Shown in pieces: positions 26,900 to 37,473 of a stretch of DNA of 64,000 nt (position 1 is its first letter; each line of letters opens with the position of its first letter). A model generated the notes under the pieces. The model saw only the letters and a program-made list of their open reading frames with translations, was not told the origin of the DNA and did no database searches. This DNA is from Chryseobacterium cheonjiense (GTDB lineage Bacteria; Bacteroidota; Bacteroidia; Flavobacteriales; Weeksellaceae): NCBI RefSeq assembly GCF_012927265.1, contig NZ_JABBGF010000001.1, positions 556,502 to 620,501 of the forward strand, read 5' to 3'. A program made the position numbers and the translations under genes.

Positions 26900-27081
26900 T
26901 ACGCAAAAAATTAAATGATCGCCTTTAATTTAATCCATTAATACCAGCTCATATTATAATTCTGCGCTATAATGTAGCGGCAATATCAGAAAATATTGAC
27001 GCGGTATTATATTTCTCCAGAAAATTTTCCCGGCAACTTCGGCAAAACACCAGCTTTTGAGATCCGCTGAAAGAATTTTGC

Positions 27082-28317
27082 TTAATTACTAAGTTTTTTA
27101 ATCACTTTTTCAACAGTTATACCCTGGATAATAATCGAGAAAATCACGATCACGAAAGTAATAGAAACAATTATATTTTTAAAAGGACTTGGTGGCAGAG
27201 ACAATGACAACGCGACTGATATTCCTCCACGGAGACCTCCCCATGTCATGATAAGCAAAGACTTGGTGCCCAACGATTTTTTAAAGCTGAAAAGCAGAGA
27301 TGGAAAATAAAGTGAAAAGAAACGTGCTAAAATAATCACGAATGCCATAATCACTCCGATGATCAGATAATTGATATCAAAGGCTACAACCACAATTTCC
27401 AGACCTATTAACATAAATAAAACAGCATTGAGCACTTCATCGGTTACTTCCCAGAACTTCCCCAGATAATCACGTGTGATATCGCTCATCGCGAACTCTT
27501 TTCCGCGGTTTCCGGTCATGATACCTGCTACAACCATGGCAAGCGGACCAGAGACGTGTAGAGAATGACAGAGGCTGTAGCCTCCCATAACCATCGCCAG
27601 GGAGATCAGGATCTCAGTCTGAAAATGATCTATAGATTTCATAAGGCGGTAACCGATATATCCAATAACAAGACCCGCTAAAATTCCCCCAGCTGCTTCC
27701 TGTAGAAAGAGCTTTGTAATATCGGCCGGTCCGAAACTCTCGGTTCCTGCAACGGCTATTTTCATTAATGTGGCAAAAATAACCACTCCGATACCATCAT
27801 TGAAAAGGGATTCTCCCACAATATTGGTTTCGATTTTCTTAGAAAGTCCGGCCTTTTTGAGAATGCCCATCACGGCGATCGGATCGGTAGGAGAGATCAG
27901 TGCCCCAAACAGCAGACAGTAAATAAGAGGTATATTCTGGTTGAATATTGGTAAAATATAAAATAAGGCAAAGCCTACGGCAGCTGTTGAGATGAGAGTT
28001 CCCAACGTCGCAAAGCTGATGATGCTTTTTGCAGATTCGCGAAGGTCGGGAATCGATACATGCAATGATCCCGCAAATAGCAGGAAACTCAGCAGAATGC
28101 CCAACAGGAACTCAGAAAAGTCGATCAGCAATAATTTTTCTCTGATAATTTCAGTAAACCCTGTGGAAAAATAGCCGGCAACAATAACGCCCAATGCAAC
28201 AATGACACCCATCAGCATAAGACTGATCCCGGAAGGAATTCTGAAGAATTTTACATTCAGATAAGAAAAAAAAGCAGCCAGCGTTATTAAGCTGGAGAAT
28301 AGTATAAATAGCTCCAT
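27082..28317 (-). CDS. CPA1 family Na+/H+ antiporter (NhaP-type)
   Basis: The 411-residue product has about twelve hydrophobic helices. The conserved CPA1 ion-binding motifs are present: LLFGALISPTDPIAVMGILKK (helix 5, Asp), then NIVGESLFNDGIGVVIFATL with the N-D pair of helix 6, and MTWGGLRGGISVALSLSL near the end. These transporters exchange cytoplasmic Na+ or K+ for H+. It stands alone, with no cytoplasmic regulatory tail. Confidence 0.94.
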   Translation of the reverse strand: MELFILFSSLITLAAFFSYLNVKFFRIPSGISLMLMGVIVALGVIVAGYFSTGFTEIIREKLLLIDFSEFLLGILLSFLLFAGSLHVSIPDLRESAKSIISFATLGTLISTAAVGFALFYILPIFNQNIPLIYCLLFGALISPTDPIAVMGILKKAGLSKKIETNIVGESLFNDGIGVVIFATLMKIAVAGTESFGPADITKLFLQEAAGGILAGLVIGYIGYRLMKSIDHFQTEILISLAMVMGGYSLCHSLHVSGPLAMVVAGIMTGNRGKEFAMSDITRDYLGKFWEVTDEVLNAVLFMLIGLEIVVVAFDINYLIIGVIMAFVIILARFFSLYFPSLLFSFKKSLGTKSLLIMTWGGLRGGISVALSLSLPPSPFKNIIVSITFVIVIFSIIIQGITVEKVIKKLSN

Positions 28318-28426
28318 GTATTGGTATAGTTATGTACAAAAATAATTAAATTAAAATGATAATAAATTGCAATAGCAAGCTCATAAAGAAAACTAATTGC
28401 ACATCTGTGCAGTTAATCTATAATAT

Positions 28427-31400
28427 TTACTCGTTATTTTTCAAAACATCTTTTATTCCTTCAAGACCTTCGCTGAACTTGGCCAGCAGAGCAATCACCT
28501 GGGTCATCCGGTCACTTTCGCCCAAACCTTTGATGGTTTTGTTTTTAATGAATGTCTTTTTGATCTCTTTCCAACGGAAATTCTCATCTTCTGAAATGAG
28601 ATTCATTAATTCTTTTAGCTTCAGCATGTTTGCTTCAGCTCCCGTGGTTAAAGTCTGAGATTCATTCTGATAGTGATTTAAAACTATCTGAGTAACTTCT
28701 TCATCCTTCAGAATGGGCTGAATTTCGGAAATAAGCTTATTCATATTCCGGTAAGAACCCTGAAGCTTAAAAGCAGGCTCATTTCTGTATTCCTCTGACA
28801 TGGCAGCAGAAGCAATATACTGTTTGTTAACTTTTAAAACAATATCTCTCACTTTCAGCGTGTTTTCAAGCACTTTTCTGAAATCTGAAATTTCATTTGA
28901 ACTGAAGTTTCCTGCCAGATCCACATTTGCGGAACCGGACAGGATGCTTTCGTACAGATGGTAAAGATTTTCCATTCCGGCTTGGGTCAGCCGGGTAAGA
29001 TAATCGTTTGACATCAAAGCATTTTCAATTAAGCTTAGATCAAACAACTCCGTTTTACTGCCCGAAATTTCACCTAAATTGTAAGTGTCGGAACGGTTGG
29101 CCAGCATGTCGGGGATCCTGAATTTTTCACCACTTTCCGTGTATGGATTTCCGGCCATGACAAGACAAAAACGTTTAGACCTTAAATCATAGGTTTTGCT
29201 TTCACCATTATAAATTCCTTCAATTTTTCTCTGTCCGTCTGCCAGTGAAATGAATTTTTGTAAAAACTCCGGGTTGCAATGCTGGATGTCATCAAGATAT
29301 AACATCACATTGTCACCCATTTCAAAAGCGAGATTAAGTTTCTCGAGTTCCTGTTTTGCACCTGCATTTTTCGCTTCGTGCGGATCGGTAGATACAATAT
29401 CGTGGCCGATTGACGGACCGTTGATTTTCATGAAAACCAGTCCCATTCGGTCTGCCATGTATTCCATCAATGTCGTTTTACCATAACCCGGTGGCGAAAC
29501 CAACAGCAGCATCCCCATTCTGTCGGTACGTTTGTCATTTCCTACGGTTCCCAGCTGCTTGGCAAGATTGGCTCCAATCAATGGAAAATACACATCATTA
29601 ATCAATCTGTTTCTCACAAAAGAACTTAACACCTGAGACTTGAAAGTGTCGATTTTCAAAGCTTTCTTCTTGTCGTTTACCCATTTTGCTTTCATCTCCT
29701 GAAGCTTTTTGTACTTAGGAACCACGGTTTCATTAAAATGAGATAAACGGGAGGTAAATTCATAATAATTTAATACATAATCAGCATCTTTTTCCAGTGA
29801 CTTCAATCCTTTCAGGATCGTTTCATAAGAAATATGCAGGATATTTTTAGCATCAAAACCCTGCGTTACAAAAAATACTGCTGCTTCTTTTTTAATATCA
29901 TCTTCAAAATTTGATTCTGAATTAAACAGGAATGCATTCAAAGCACTTTCTGCAATTGAAAAACAGGCTGCAGGATATTTTTTCAGCGCATTCAGCTGGT
30001 CTATAAATTCTAAATCTTTTCCTTTTTCTTTTAAATCTTTAAAAAATGATTCATAAAGCACTCCTGCTTTCTCCGAAACCAGAAATGCCGTTTTATTTTC
30101 TTTTTTAAGATAAATTGCTGCATTCAAATGATTTACATCAGCAAAAAAATGATCGTTCTGAGCGAATAATTGTATTTCATTCGACAGTTCCTGATTGAGA
30201 TGTTGGAAACCTTTGTCTGTTGCAAACGATTTTGAAATTAGATGAACTGCTTCAAACTGCTTTTGATAATTGTCTTTTTTTTGCTCATCCAGGAAATACC
30301 AGAACAGCTGCGCCAAAGCTCTTTCTTGCGGTGTAAACTGCATCAGTCCCAATTCATTATGCATCTGCTGAAGTTTTGAAACAACCGTTAACGCATCTTC
30401 ATCGTGGATTCCTTTTACCAGACCTTCGCCAAAATGTTCTGTCATAAATTGCTGAATGGTAGTTCTGTTTTGTTCGTCAGTATTGATATTTTTATTGTCT
30501 GAAAAAACATTCCATGCCAGATATTCAAAACGTTTTACCGTAGAATTCTCTGAAATGTATTCCTGATTCCAGACTTCTTTATAATCTGAAATGGCTTCAA
30601 AATGTAACGGTTCATAAAATGAAGTTCCTGTAAGATGATAATAATACTGTGCATTTCTCATCACCAGAGTCAGGTCTAATTTCTGACGGTTCACTGCAAA
30701 TTTATAATCGCCCAAAGCAATTATATTGTCTCCGTCCGCATAGATTTCCTTTTTATCTTTTAGTTTTCTAACCGATTCCTGCTGAGAAGTTTTCAACAAA
30801 GTCTGGATTTCTTCTGCTTTTGCAGAATCTTCCATTTCCATAAGCTGCCTCGCAATATCCCGAACTTTCTCTACCATCAAATCGGTCGCAAAATAGCCGT
30901 TGATTTCATTTTCAGAGTCGAATGACTCGGATTTTGTCTGAACTGATTTTAAAATCCGTTGTGCAGAATCATACAAACTCTGCGTACGCTTGTTCCTGGA
31001 TTCGGTTAACTGAACTCTTTTATTTTGAAAATGACCGTAAACTTCTTCTCTTTTTTCTTCAATTTTCCGGATAAATTCTTCAAAGTCAACAAACTTTGTT
31101 GCCATTTCCTCCAGTTGGATGGAAAGCTTCGTAAGATAATCGTCACATTTTTCCGGCGTCTGAGACAATTCAAGGAAATTAATCACCGATTGGTCAAACA
31201 AGGTCATCTGCGCCTGAAAATCTGCAGAAAGCTCTTTCCCCGAAATTTCTCTTTTTCTTTTCGAAAGCTCTAATCGTTCCTGGTTTAATCTCGCAAAAAT
31301 CACCGAAATATTTTCAATGATCTGTGTGGACTGTGAAGTGTCTTCAATCTTTAAATTATTAACAATATCCACCAGAAGCTCAAGCTGTCCCGAGAGATTA

Positions 31401-33241
31401 TTGATTTCTTCCTCAATAGATTTCGCATCAATAGCTTTCTGTAAATTGATGATATTTTCGGAAATCTGCTGTGCTCTGTTTTGATAGGGGAGCAGCGCAT
31501 CATCCTGAAGAAGGAAATTGACACACGCACCGGAGAGTTCTTCCGATCTTTCCGTTAAAGATTTTTCTAAAGAATCAAGAGTTGCAACATCCACATATTT
31601 CAAATCCCTTGCCCCTGTAATTTCTCCCCGCAAAGCTCTGATTCGCGAAAGCATATCAATATAATCTGTCAGCTGCGAATAGTTGATTCTTTTGGTATCA
31701 TCCAAAATTTTCTCACAGGCAGCTTTCAGTTTTTCGACCGCTTCACCGGTGCTTTTTTTCTGCTCAATTACTTTTTCATATTCATTGATGGCAGAATGTG
31801 CGATATTCCTGATTTCCTTTAAAGGCTGATCGAGATTTTCGACTTCATTATCACCCAAAAAGTAATACGCATCCAGAATGGTTGTGGAAAGCTTAACGAT
31901 ATCGTCATACAGTCCACTGTAAGAGTCTTTTTTGTTTAAAAGTGTAATCAGCTCCTGACTTTCCGCCATTACTCTTACAATATCTTTATTCCCGATTTTG
32001 TAAAGAAGTGTGCCTGACTTTTCGGTATTCGGCTGTAATTCTTTAGAATACGGTGTCTGCCAGATTTGAGCTAAATGATGTTTTGTCGTTTCTACACTTT
32101 CTCTTAGATAAATAAGTTTTCCTTCGTTTAACAGAGAATATCCGCTGCAGCGAATCGGGGTTTCAATCGTCTGGGTAATAATGTTGTATGAAATGAGCTG
32201 ATAATTATTGGTTTTATCATCATAGAAAACATACATGAAATTTTCGCCATTCGGCTCCTGAATGGTTTTCAGATAGTGAAGCCGGTTGGCATCCTGAGAA
32301 ATTACCTTCAGACCTCCGGTCTGCAAAGCATAACCGTTCGAGAACAAAACACCCTGATTTTCCGGAAGTAAAACCGCCGAATATTTCAAAGTATCAACTC
32401 TTGAAACTGTTTTCTCCTTATGATTGTATATGAAATATCTTTCTGTTTCCTGGTAAGGTTTAATTTTAAATAAAACCAAATTATCAAGATCACAGAAGTG
32501 AATTTCCGCATCATCCAGGTTCTGATCTTTATGAACAACATCTTCGGAGTAAATCCCTTTTCCGGTATCGGTATTGTCTTCAATTTTTATGGTAAGATCT
32601 CCGTGAATAGATTCCACAAAAACTTTATCAGCTAAAGAAACGTGCGGGAATTTTCCGGTTCGCTGCATGTCTCTTGTTGCTTTTGTCCATGCAAAGCCAT
32701 GTTGGGGCGGATAAGAAACTTCGGAAGCGCTCCTTGAATCGACATAAGTCAGCTGGCTGTCTTTAATAAGCCATTTGAATGCTTTGATGTCCGACGTGCT
32801 TTCAGAAAGCTGGAAAACCATATACATATAGTTTTCGGTAAAGTAAAAACGTACGAAAAAAGTATTTCTGTAGTACTTATACAGGTTTTTGAATTCTTCA
32901 ATAAAAGTTGCATCCGAAATGAGAGAAGAATCCTGTGGTTCAAAACGGTTGTTATTGATCGTATATATTGAAAAAACATCTGTAATGTTGATTTCTGTCT
33001 GTAAACCCAGATGTGCATTGGAACCGAAGATCAAAGCGTTTTTCAGCGAAAAAATATCTTTGGCCACGCAGTTGTGGTCCGTAGAAATTCTTTCGTTGGC
33101 GATAAGCGAAAAATCTACTCCGCCGAAAATCTCTTTACGATTTTCGTTCAGCTGCTGAAGCTTTTGAATGAGATTGTTTTTCTGCTCATTCAGACGGCTT
33201 TGTATGATTTCGTATGTCCCTGAATTTAATTGTTCTGACAT
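28427..33241 (-). CDS. Giant AAA ATPase, 'DNA repair ATPase' family (DUF3686-like)
   Basis: The 1604-residue product begins MSEQLNSGTYEIIQSRLNEQ with a short coiled coil. About residues 40-430 look beta-rich, with repeated strands. Residues 430-830 are long coiled coils (many L/E/K/Q heptads). About 840-1180 are mixed helical. The AAA domain follows: SPPGYGKTTLMEYM is Walker A (Lys near 1255) and VMLYLDDIQH is Walker B, with VMAGNPYTESGEKFRIPDML near the sensor and arginine-finger region. It lies downstream of the flotillin gene on the same strand, after 253 bases. The name 'DNA repair ATPase' is inherited annotation; the neighbours suggest a membrane-stress role instead. Confidence 0.85.
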   Translation of the reverse strand: MSEQLNSGTYEIIQSRLNEQKNNLIQKLQQLNENRKEIFGGVDFSLIANERISTDHNCVAKDIFSLKNALIFGSNAHLGLQTEINITDVFSIYTINNNRFEPQDSSLISDATFIEEFKNLYKYYRNTFFVRFYFTENYMYMVFQLSESTSDIKAFKWLIKDSQLTYVDSRSASEVSYPPQHGFAWTKATRDMQRTGKFPHVSLADKVFVESIHGDLTIKIEDNTDTGKGIYSEDVVHKDQNLDDAEIHFCDLDNLVLFKIKPYQETERYFIYNHKEKTVSRVDTLKYSAVLLPENQGVLFSNGYALQTGGLKVISQDANRLHYLKTIQEPNGENFMYVFYDDKTNNYQLISYNIITQTIETPIRCSGYSLLNEGKLIYLRESVETTKHHLAQIWQTPYSKELQPNTEKSGTLLYKIGNKDIVRVMAESQELITLLNKKDSYSGLYDDIVKLSTTILDAYYFLGDNEVENLDQPLKEIRNIAHSAINEYEKVIEQKKSTGEAVEKLKAACEKILDDTKRINYSQLTDYIDMLSRIRALRGEITGARDLKYVDVATLDSLEKSLTERSEELSGACVNFLLQDDALLPYQNRAQQISENIINLQKAIDAKSIEEEINNLSGQLELLVDIVNNLKIEDTSQSTQIIENISVIFARLNQERLELSKRKREISGKELSADFQAQMTLFDQSVINFLELSQTPEKCDDYLTKLSIQLEEMATKFVDFEEFIRKIEEKREEVYGHFQNKRVQLTESRNKRTQSLYDSAQRILKSVQTKSESFDSENEINGYFATDLMVEKVRDIARQLMEMEDSAKAEEIQTLLKTSQQESVRKLKDKKEIYADGDNIIALGDYKFAVNRQKLDLTLVMRNAQYYYHLTGTSFYEPLHFEAISDYKEVWNQEYISENSTVKRFEYLAWNVFSDNKNINTDEQNRTTIQQFMTEHFGEGLVKGIHDEDALTVVSKLQQMHNELGLMQFTPQERALAQLFWYFLDEQKKDNYQKQFEAVHLISKSFATDKGFQHLNQELSNEIQLFAQNDHFFADVNHLNAAIYLKKENKTAFLVSEKAGVLYESFFKDLKEKGKDLEFIDQLNALKKYPAACFSIAESALNAFLFNSESNFEDDIKKEAAVFFVTQGFDAKNILHISYETILKGLKSLEKDADYVLNYYEFTSRLSHFNETVVPKYKKLQEMKAKWVNDKKKALKIDTFKSQVLSSFVRNRLINDVYFPLIGANLAKQLGTVGNDKRTDRMGMLLLVSPPGYGKTTLMEYMADRMGLVFMKINGPSIGHDIVSTDPHEAKNAGAKQELEKLNLAFEMGDNVMLYLDDIQHCNPEFLQKFISLADGQRKIEGIYNGESKTYDLRSKRFCLVMAGNPYTESGEKFRIPDMLANRSDTYNLGEISGSKTELFDLSLIENALMSNDYLTRLTQAGMENLYHLYESILSGSANVDLAGNFSSNEISDFRKVLENTLKVRDIVLKVNKQYIASAAMSEEYRNEPAFKLQGSYRNMNKLISEIQPILKDEEVTQIVLNHYQNESQTLTTGAEANMLKLKELMNLISEDENFRWKEIKKTFIKNKTIKGLGESDRMTQVIALLAKFSEGLEGIKDVLKNNE

Positions 33242-33494
33242 AGGTTTTTATATGTTTGATAAATGATGATAGATCATTGATCTTATTCATCATTCTGTTA
33301 TGAATATATTCTTTCGTTTGCAAAGGTTTTAATACTCAGCAAATTTTTAATAATGCTTTTTTATTTTGAACGGATTAAAACCACCTGTTTCTATTGAATT
33401 ACTTATTCAATAAAAATACTATTAGAAAAAACTCTCAAAGGATTAATAGAATCAGACAATGAGAGTTTATCATATATAAGGATGGTTATTATTT

Positions 33495-35504
33495 TTATTG
33501 TACCGGTTTGTGATCTATTCCCAGGCTTTTTGCCATGTCCAATGCTCTGTCGAGCAGTCCTCTTTCCTGCTGGTTGGCAACGCTGTTCAGTTTAAAAATA
33601 AGACCTGCAATGCTCATATTTTTGATATCTTCGGAAGAAATGTTGTATTTATCAACCATTCCCATTACTTTCCCGATGATATTTTCGCCGTCGCCCAAAA
33701 GGTTTTCCTTAACCAATGTTGCATTTTCGCTGTGGCTGATAAATTTATCCAAACCTTTACCTGCAGAAACCTGCCGAACAACATTGTCAAAGAATGTGCT
33801 GTCTCCGCCTACAATGTCAATTTTTGCAGATTTGAAAGCTTCGGCCAGAACGCCGGCCTGTGCCTGTGCAATATCTTTCTGAATAGCAATCTGAGCCAGT
33901 TCCACTTCTTTTTCTTTAGCCAGTGTCAGTCTGAATTCTTCATGGTCTTTTCCTGCGTCGTTTAGTTTCTTCATCGCTTCAGCTTTTTCGGTGATTCCTG
34001 CGGCTTCGGCCAGTGCTTTTTCTTTGATGACTTCAGCCTGGGCAATTCCTTCTTTTTTAATGGCATCAGCTTTTTTCTCAATCACAACAGCTTCTACAAT
34101 ACCCTGTCTTTCTGCTGCATCTGCTTTTGCGTGAAGAACCTGAGCTTCAGATAAACCTACCGTTGCTTCTTCTTTTGCTTTCGCATCGGCGATGATTTTA
34201 CGGGCTTCAGCTTCTTTTTCTGCGGCATCTCTTTTAGCCTGAGCTTCAATTACATATTTCTGAGCGTCTTTTTCTGCCGCCAATTTTCTGGCTTCTGCAG
34301 CTCTTGTTTCTTCGATCAGTTTCTTTTCAGCTTCCTGTGTTGCCAGGGTGATTTCCACCTGCTTATTTCTGTCGGCTGTTTTGAACGCTTCAAGATCTTT
34401 AATTCCCTGCTGTTCTTCCACAACGGTTTTTTCCATGGTTAGGCGCTCGCGGATCGCATCCTGAATATTTTTCTTTTCCAGCTCGATGGCTTTTTCTTTT
34501 TCAATCTGAGCCAGAGAAACAATTCTTTCTCTTTCGGTTGCTTCCAGCATTTTGTCCTTTTGTACTCTTTCAGTCTCTACCAAATCGGCACGTTCTTTAT
34601 TTTTAGCGGCAATAACCACCTGTCTCAGCTTATTTTCTTCAGCGATCTGAAGTTTTTCTTCCGTTGCAATACGAACAGTTTCATATTTCAGCCTTTCTTC
34701 TTCATTTACTTTTAATATTTCTGCATTTTCTCGGGCTTTAATATTGGCAACTTCTCTTTTTTGAGATTCTTCTTTTTCAGCCAGCTGTTTTTCCAGTTCT
34801 AAAATCGCTTCACGGGCCTCAACGTTTTGTTTTGTAATCGTTTTTTCCTCGTCTCTGCGAACCTGATTGGCTTTAATATTTTGTGTTGCCGTTAATTCAG
34901 TTATTTTTTTGATTCCCTCAGAATCCAGAATATTGTCTTTATCTAAACTGTCGATGGAAGTCTGTTCCAGATAATCAATCGCACAGTCATCCAGAACGTA
35001 GCCATTAAGATCTGTTCCGATAATATCAAGGATTTCCTGACGGAATTCGCTTCTCGCTTCGTACAGTTCGATGAATTCAAATTTTTTACCAACTGTTTTT
35101 AGCGCTTCCGAAAATTTAGCTTCAAAAAGTTCTCTCAGGGTATGAATATCCGAAGCTCTCTGGCAGCCGATCGTCTGGCCAACATTGACAATATCATCAA
35201 CCGATTTATTAACCCTGATAAAGAAAGCCACCTGAATGTCTGCCCGCATATTGTCTTTACAGATCAGGCCTGCTTTTCCTTCTCTGGCTATTTCCAGTTT
35301 TTTTACGGAAATGTCCATAGATTCCATTCTGTGGATGATAGGAATTACGATTCCTGCATTAAAAAATACCTTTGTTCCTCCGTATCCGGTTCTGAGAATA
35401 ACGATTCCCTGTACTGTTTTTTTGTACATAGACAGAATCCAGAATATTAATCCAACTGAAGCTACTACAGCAACAATTATCCCTGCAATTAGTGGTAAAT
35501 TCAT
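33495..35504 (-). CDS. Flotillin family (SPFH/Band 7) membrane-organising protein
   Basis: The 669-residue product has one N-terminal membrane segment (about 4-25). An SPFH/Band 7 domain follows (about 30-200; VILRTGYGGTKVFFNAGIVIPIIHRMESMDI is a typical start). Next is a very long Ala/Glu/Lys-rich coiled coil (about 215-560) with repeated A-E-A and E-K-A-E units, then a C-terminal oligomerisation part. The arrangement is that of YqiK/FloT-type flotillins, which scaffold membrane microdomains. The neighbouring YqiJ-like and PspA genes match known yqiJ-yqiK partnerships. Confidence 0.93.
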   Translation of the reverse strand: MNLPLIAGIIVAVVASVGLIFWILSMYKKTVQGIVILRTGYGGTKVFFNAGIVIPIIHRMESMDISVKKLEIAREGKAGLICKDNMRADIQVAFFIRVNKSVDDIVNVGQTIGCQRASDIHTLRELFEAKFSEALKTVGKKFEFIELYEARSEFRQEILDIIGTDLNGYVLDDCAIDYLEQTSIDSLDKDNILDSEGIKKITELTATQNIKANQVRRDEEKTITKQNVEAREAILELEKQLAEKEESQKREVANIKARENAEILKVNEEERLKYETVRIATEEKLQIAEENKLRQVVIAAKNKERADLVETERVQKDKMLEATERERIVSLAQIEKEKAIELEKKNIQDAIRERLTMEKTVVEEQQGIKDLEAFKTADRNKQVEITLATQEAEKKLIEETRAAEARKLAAEKDAQKYVIEAQAKRDAAEKEAEARKIIADAKAKEEATVGLSEAQVLHAKADAAERQGIVEAVVIEKKADAIKKEGIAQAEVIKEKALAEAAGITEKAEAMKKLNDAGKDHEEFRLTLAKEKEVELAQIAIQKDIAQAQAGVLAEAFKSAKIDIVGGDSTFFDNVVRQVSAGKGLDKFISHSENATLVKENLLGDGENIIGKVMGMVDKYNISSEDIKNMSIAGLIFKLNSVANQQERGLLDRALDMAKSLGIDHKPVQ

Positions 35505-35618
35505 AGTTTTAAAGTTTAATTATTTGAAATGTGTTTTTTTTATTAATTATATAAGCATAAAGCATAATGGATGTTCATAATGTCTGATCACCATCGGAAA
35601 AAGTAGTCCAAAATATGA

Positions 35619-36266
35619 TTAAAAGCGTATTTCTGTGGCTACATAGAAATATTTTCTGTTGGGGTCTTCGTCTACGATAAATACCGTTTCTCCGTATTCT
35701 ATTTTCTCGCCGTCTTTACTTTTTACCATCAGGGTCATCGGATCGCTGCCGATAAAAACTTCGAGAATTCCGATTTTGTTTCCGTGAATCGTAGATTTCA
35801 ATCTTCCCGTTCGGCCCAGAAAATCATGCGGTCTTTCTCCTTTATGATTGATTTCCCTGAAAAAAGGATTCAATGGTTTTAAAAGCAGTTTTGTTAATAA
35901 GATACTTCCCAGAAATATCGGAAAAACAAACATCGCAGATACCCAAACCTGAAAGGAAGCAAATACTTCGAGGTAAAACGAACCCAGCCATGTAAAGAAT
36001 AGCGATATCGTCAGAAAATACGTAATCGGAACAATATCAAGATCCAGGAATGTTAGAAACTGAATCCAGGGAGAAGGATTTTCCGGAACATGAACCTGAC
36101 CATCCGGAGCATCTATGTCTACATCCATATCAGCATCTAAACCGACATCGATATCCAAGCCCGTAACAATAGTGAAAAGCCAATATATAACAGCCAGAAT
36201 CAGCAGTATGCTCAAAACGGTGTTCACCGGTGAAAAAGCTGTCTGCAAAAATTCCTGAAAGGTCAT
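35619..36266 (-). CDS. YqiJ-like inner-membrane protein with OB-fold/NfeD-like end (DUF1449)
   Basis: The 215-residue product has an N-terminal membrane segment (about 15-35), an acidic linker (DIDVGLDADMDVDIDAPDG), two or three more hydrophobic helices (about 75-130) and a C-terminal beta-barrel-like part (LGRTGRLKSTIHGNKIGILEVFIGSDPMTLMVKSKDGEKIEYGETVFIVDED). This matches E. coli YqiJ and the NfeD partners of flotillins, in which the OB-fold part binds the SPFH protein. It starts 1 base after the PspA-like gene ends and precedes the flotillin gene by 115 bases: one operon. Confidence 0.85.
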   Translation of the reverse strand: MTFQEFLQTAFSPVNTVLSILLILAVIYWLFTIVTGLDIDVGLDADMDVDIDAPDGQVHVPENPSPWIQFLTFLDLDIVPITYFLTISLFFTWLGSFYLEVFASFQVWVSAMFVFPIFLGSILLTKLLLKPLNPFFREINHKGERPHDFLGRTGRLKSTIHGNKIGILEVFIGSDPMTLMVKSKDGEKIEYGETVFIVDEDPNRKYFYVATEIRF

Positions 36267-36267
36267 A

Positions 36268-36969
36268 TTAGTCTTTTTTAAGTGTTTCTTTTAATTTTTG
36301 TAAAGCTTCTTCAGCCTGCCTGTCATTATTTTTTATGATCGCATCAATCTCATCATCAATTGTTTTTCCGACACCTGAAACATCAGAATATGCTTCTGCC
36401 AGTGCTTCCTGCTGTTCTGCTCTTTCTTTTAGTTTTTCGAGCATGGTTACTGTGCTTCCTGTATCCATGAGGGTCATTTTTTTATTAATATCCCTGGTTG
36501 CTTCACTGATCTGGACTCTTGCTTTCAACGTCTGCAGTTCATTTTCCCATTTCGAAATGCCGGATCTCAGATTATTGATGTTAGCCTGCATTTTTTCACA
36601 TTCTCCATGTAGTTTTTCATACTCTTTTTCGAGGTGTAAAGCATTTTCCTGAGCAATTCCCTGCTTTTTCAGGGATTCTTTTGCCAGTCGGTCTGCTTCA
36701 GCCGCTTCAAGTTCTCTGTTTTCAGCTTTCTGGACTAAAATCACCGCTTTGTTGTAATAGTCATTCGCGGTTTGCTTTTCTGTTTCCGATTCGTTTTTCT
36801 TTCGTATAGACAGCGCTTTCAGCTGGGCGAGTGCCTCAACGCTTTTGGCGAGTTGTTCTTTCATTTCCCTTATTCCCTGTTCGGTCATATTAATGGGATC
36901 TTCGAAGCCTTCGATCACTGAATGGATCTCGGCTTTTCCTATTTTGAATAATCTTGCGAAAATGTTCAT
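36268..36969 (-). CDS. pspA: PspA/IM30 family membrane-stress protein
   Basis: The 233-residue product is almost entirely helical: MNIFARLFKIGKAEIHSVIEGFEDPINMTEQGIREMKEQL is the amphipathic first helix and long coiled coil of PspA/Vipp1. Charged heptads follow, and the C-terminal part (IDDEIDAIIKNNDRQAEEALQKLKETLKKD) closes it. PspA proteins are ESCRT-III relatives that polymerise on stressed membranes. This copy has the F-x-D-P motif in the helix-1 region and lacks only a partner kinase. It lies 18 bases after the CesT/YbjN-like gene and 1 base before the YqiJ-like gene. Confidence 0.93.
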   Translation of the reverse strand: MNIFARLFKIGKAEIHSVIEGFEDPINMTEQGIREMKEQLAKSVEALAQLKALSIRKKNESETEKQTANDYYNKAVILVQKAENRELEAAEADRLAKESLKKQGIAQENALHLEKEYEKLHGECEKMQANINNLRSGISKWENELQTLKARVQISEATRDINKKMTLMDTGSTVTMLEKLKERAEQQEALAEAYSDVSGVGKTIDDEIDAIIKNNDRQAEEALQKLKETLKKD

Positions 36970-36987
36970 GATAATTTTTTTTGTGAT

Positions 36988-37383
36988 TTATTTACTCATT
37001 TCGATCATTTCATTGCTAAATTCGCCCACCAGAATTCCTAATGAGTTGATGGAGGCAATGACTTCATTCTGCGCCATATTATCAGTAGGAAGAGTATCGC
37101 GGAAAATAACCCTCTTGCCGGTATTGTCCAGCGCGAATGCTCCGTGCACAATATCCCTGTTTTTTCGTAACAGTGAACGATAAATGGCTTCCGAAGGGGT
37201 TTTTATTTCAAAAAGAAACTGTTCCATAATAAGTATAGAGTCTGAAATAATCAGAATCATATTCTTTATTCCGCTGGATTCTTTTTCAATGATTAGAATT
37301 CTCTGAGTTTCATCTTCCAACGTGATGTTGAACTCATAATCTAACAACCATTCTTTAACCGTTCTGAATATTTGATTTCTCAT
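36988..37383 (-). CDS. CesT/Tir- or YbjN-like small protein, first gene of the PspA operon
   Basis: The 131-residue product has an alpha-beta layout: an opening helix (FRTVKEWLLDYEF), two strands (NITLEDETQRILIIEKE, NMILIISDSILIMEQFLF), a helix pair (SEAIYRSLLRKNRDIVHGAFAL) and a closing helix (NEVIASINSLGILVGEFSNEMIEMS). That is the fold of type III secretion chaperones (CesT/Tir) and YbjN, found elsewhere beside PspA genes. No catalytic residues. It is the promoter-proximal gene of the cluster and faces the XRE-type regulator. Confidence 0.7.
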   Translation of the reverse strand: MRNQIFRTVKEWLLDYEFNITLEDETQRILIIEKESSGIKNMILIISDSILIMEQFLFEIKTPSEAIYRSLLRKNRDIVHGAFALDNTGKRVIFRDTLPTDNMAQNEVIASINSLGILVGEFSNEMIEMSK

Positions 37384-37413
37384 GATCGTAAGTTTGCTTC
37401 AAATTTTGTTAGA

Positions 37414-37444
37414 CAAATATAGAGCAAATTTTTAAAATTGCAAA
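37414..37444 (-). promoter_or_regulatory. Complete Bacteroidota promoter for the PspA/flotillin operon
   Basis: Reading the minus strand: TTTG (37444-37441), 19 bases, then TATATTTG (37421-37414). That is TTTG-N19-TAnnTTTG, the full consensus. The -7 box ends 30 bases before the start codon at 37383. The spacer carries ATTTTAAAAATTTGC, a near-palindrome that could be the binding site of the divergent HTH regulator. Confidence 0.75.
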
Positions 37445-37473
37445 TATTTTTAGCATTATTTTGTTTTAATTCT

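Noticed and set aside
30000..31300. Possible SMC/RecN-like identity of the giant ATPase
   Set aside because: Walker A and B are close together near the C-terminus as in AAA proteins, not split by the coiled coil as in SMC.
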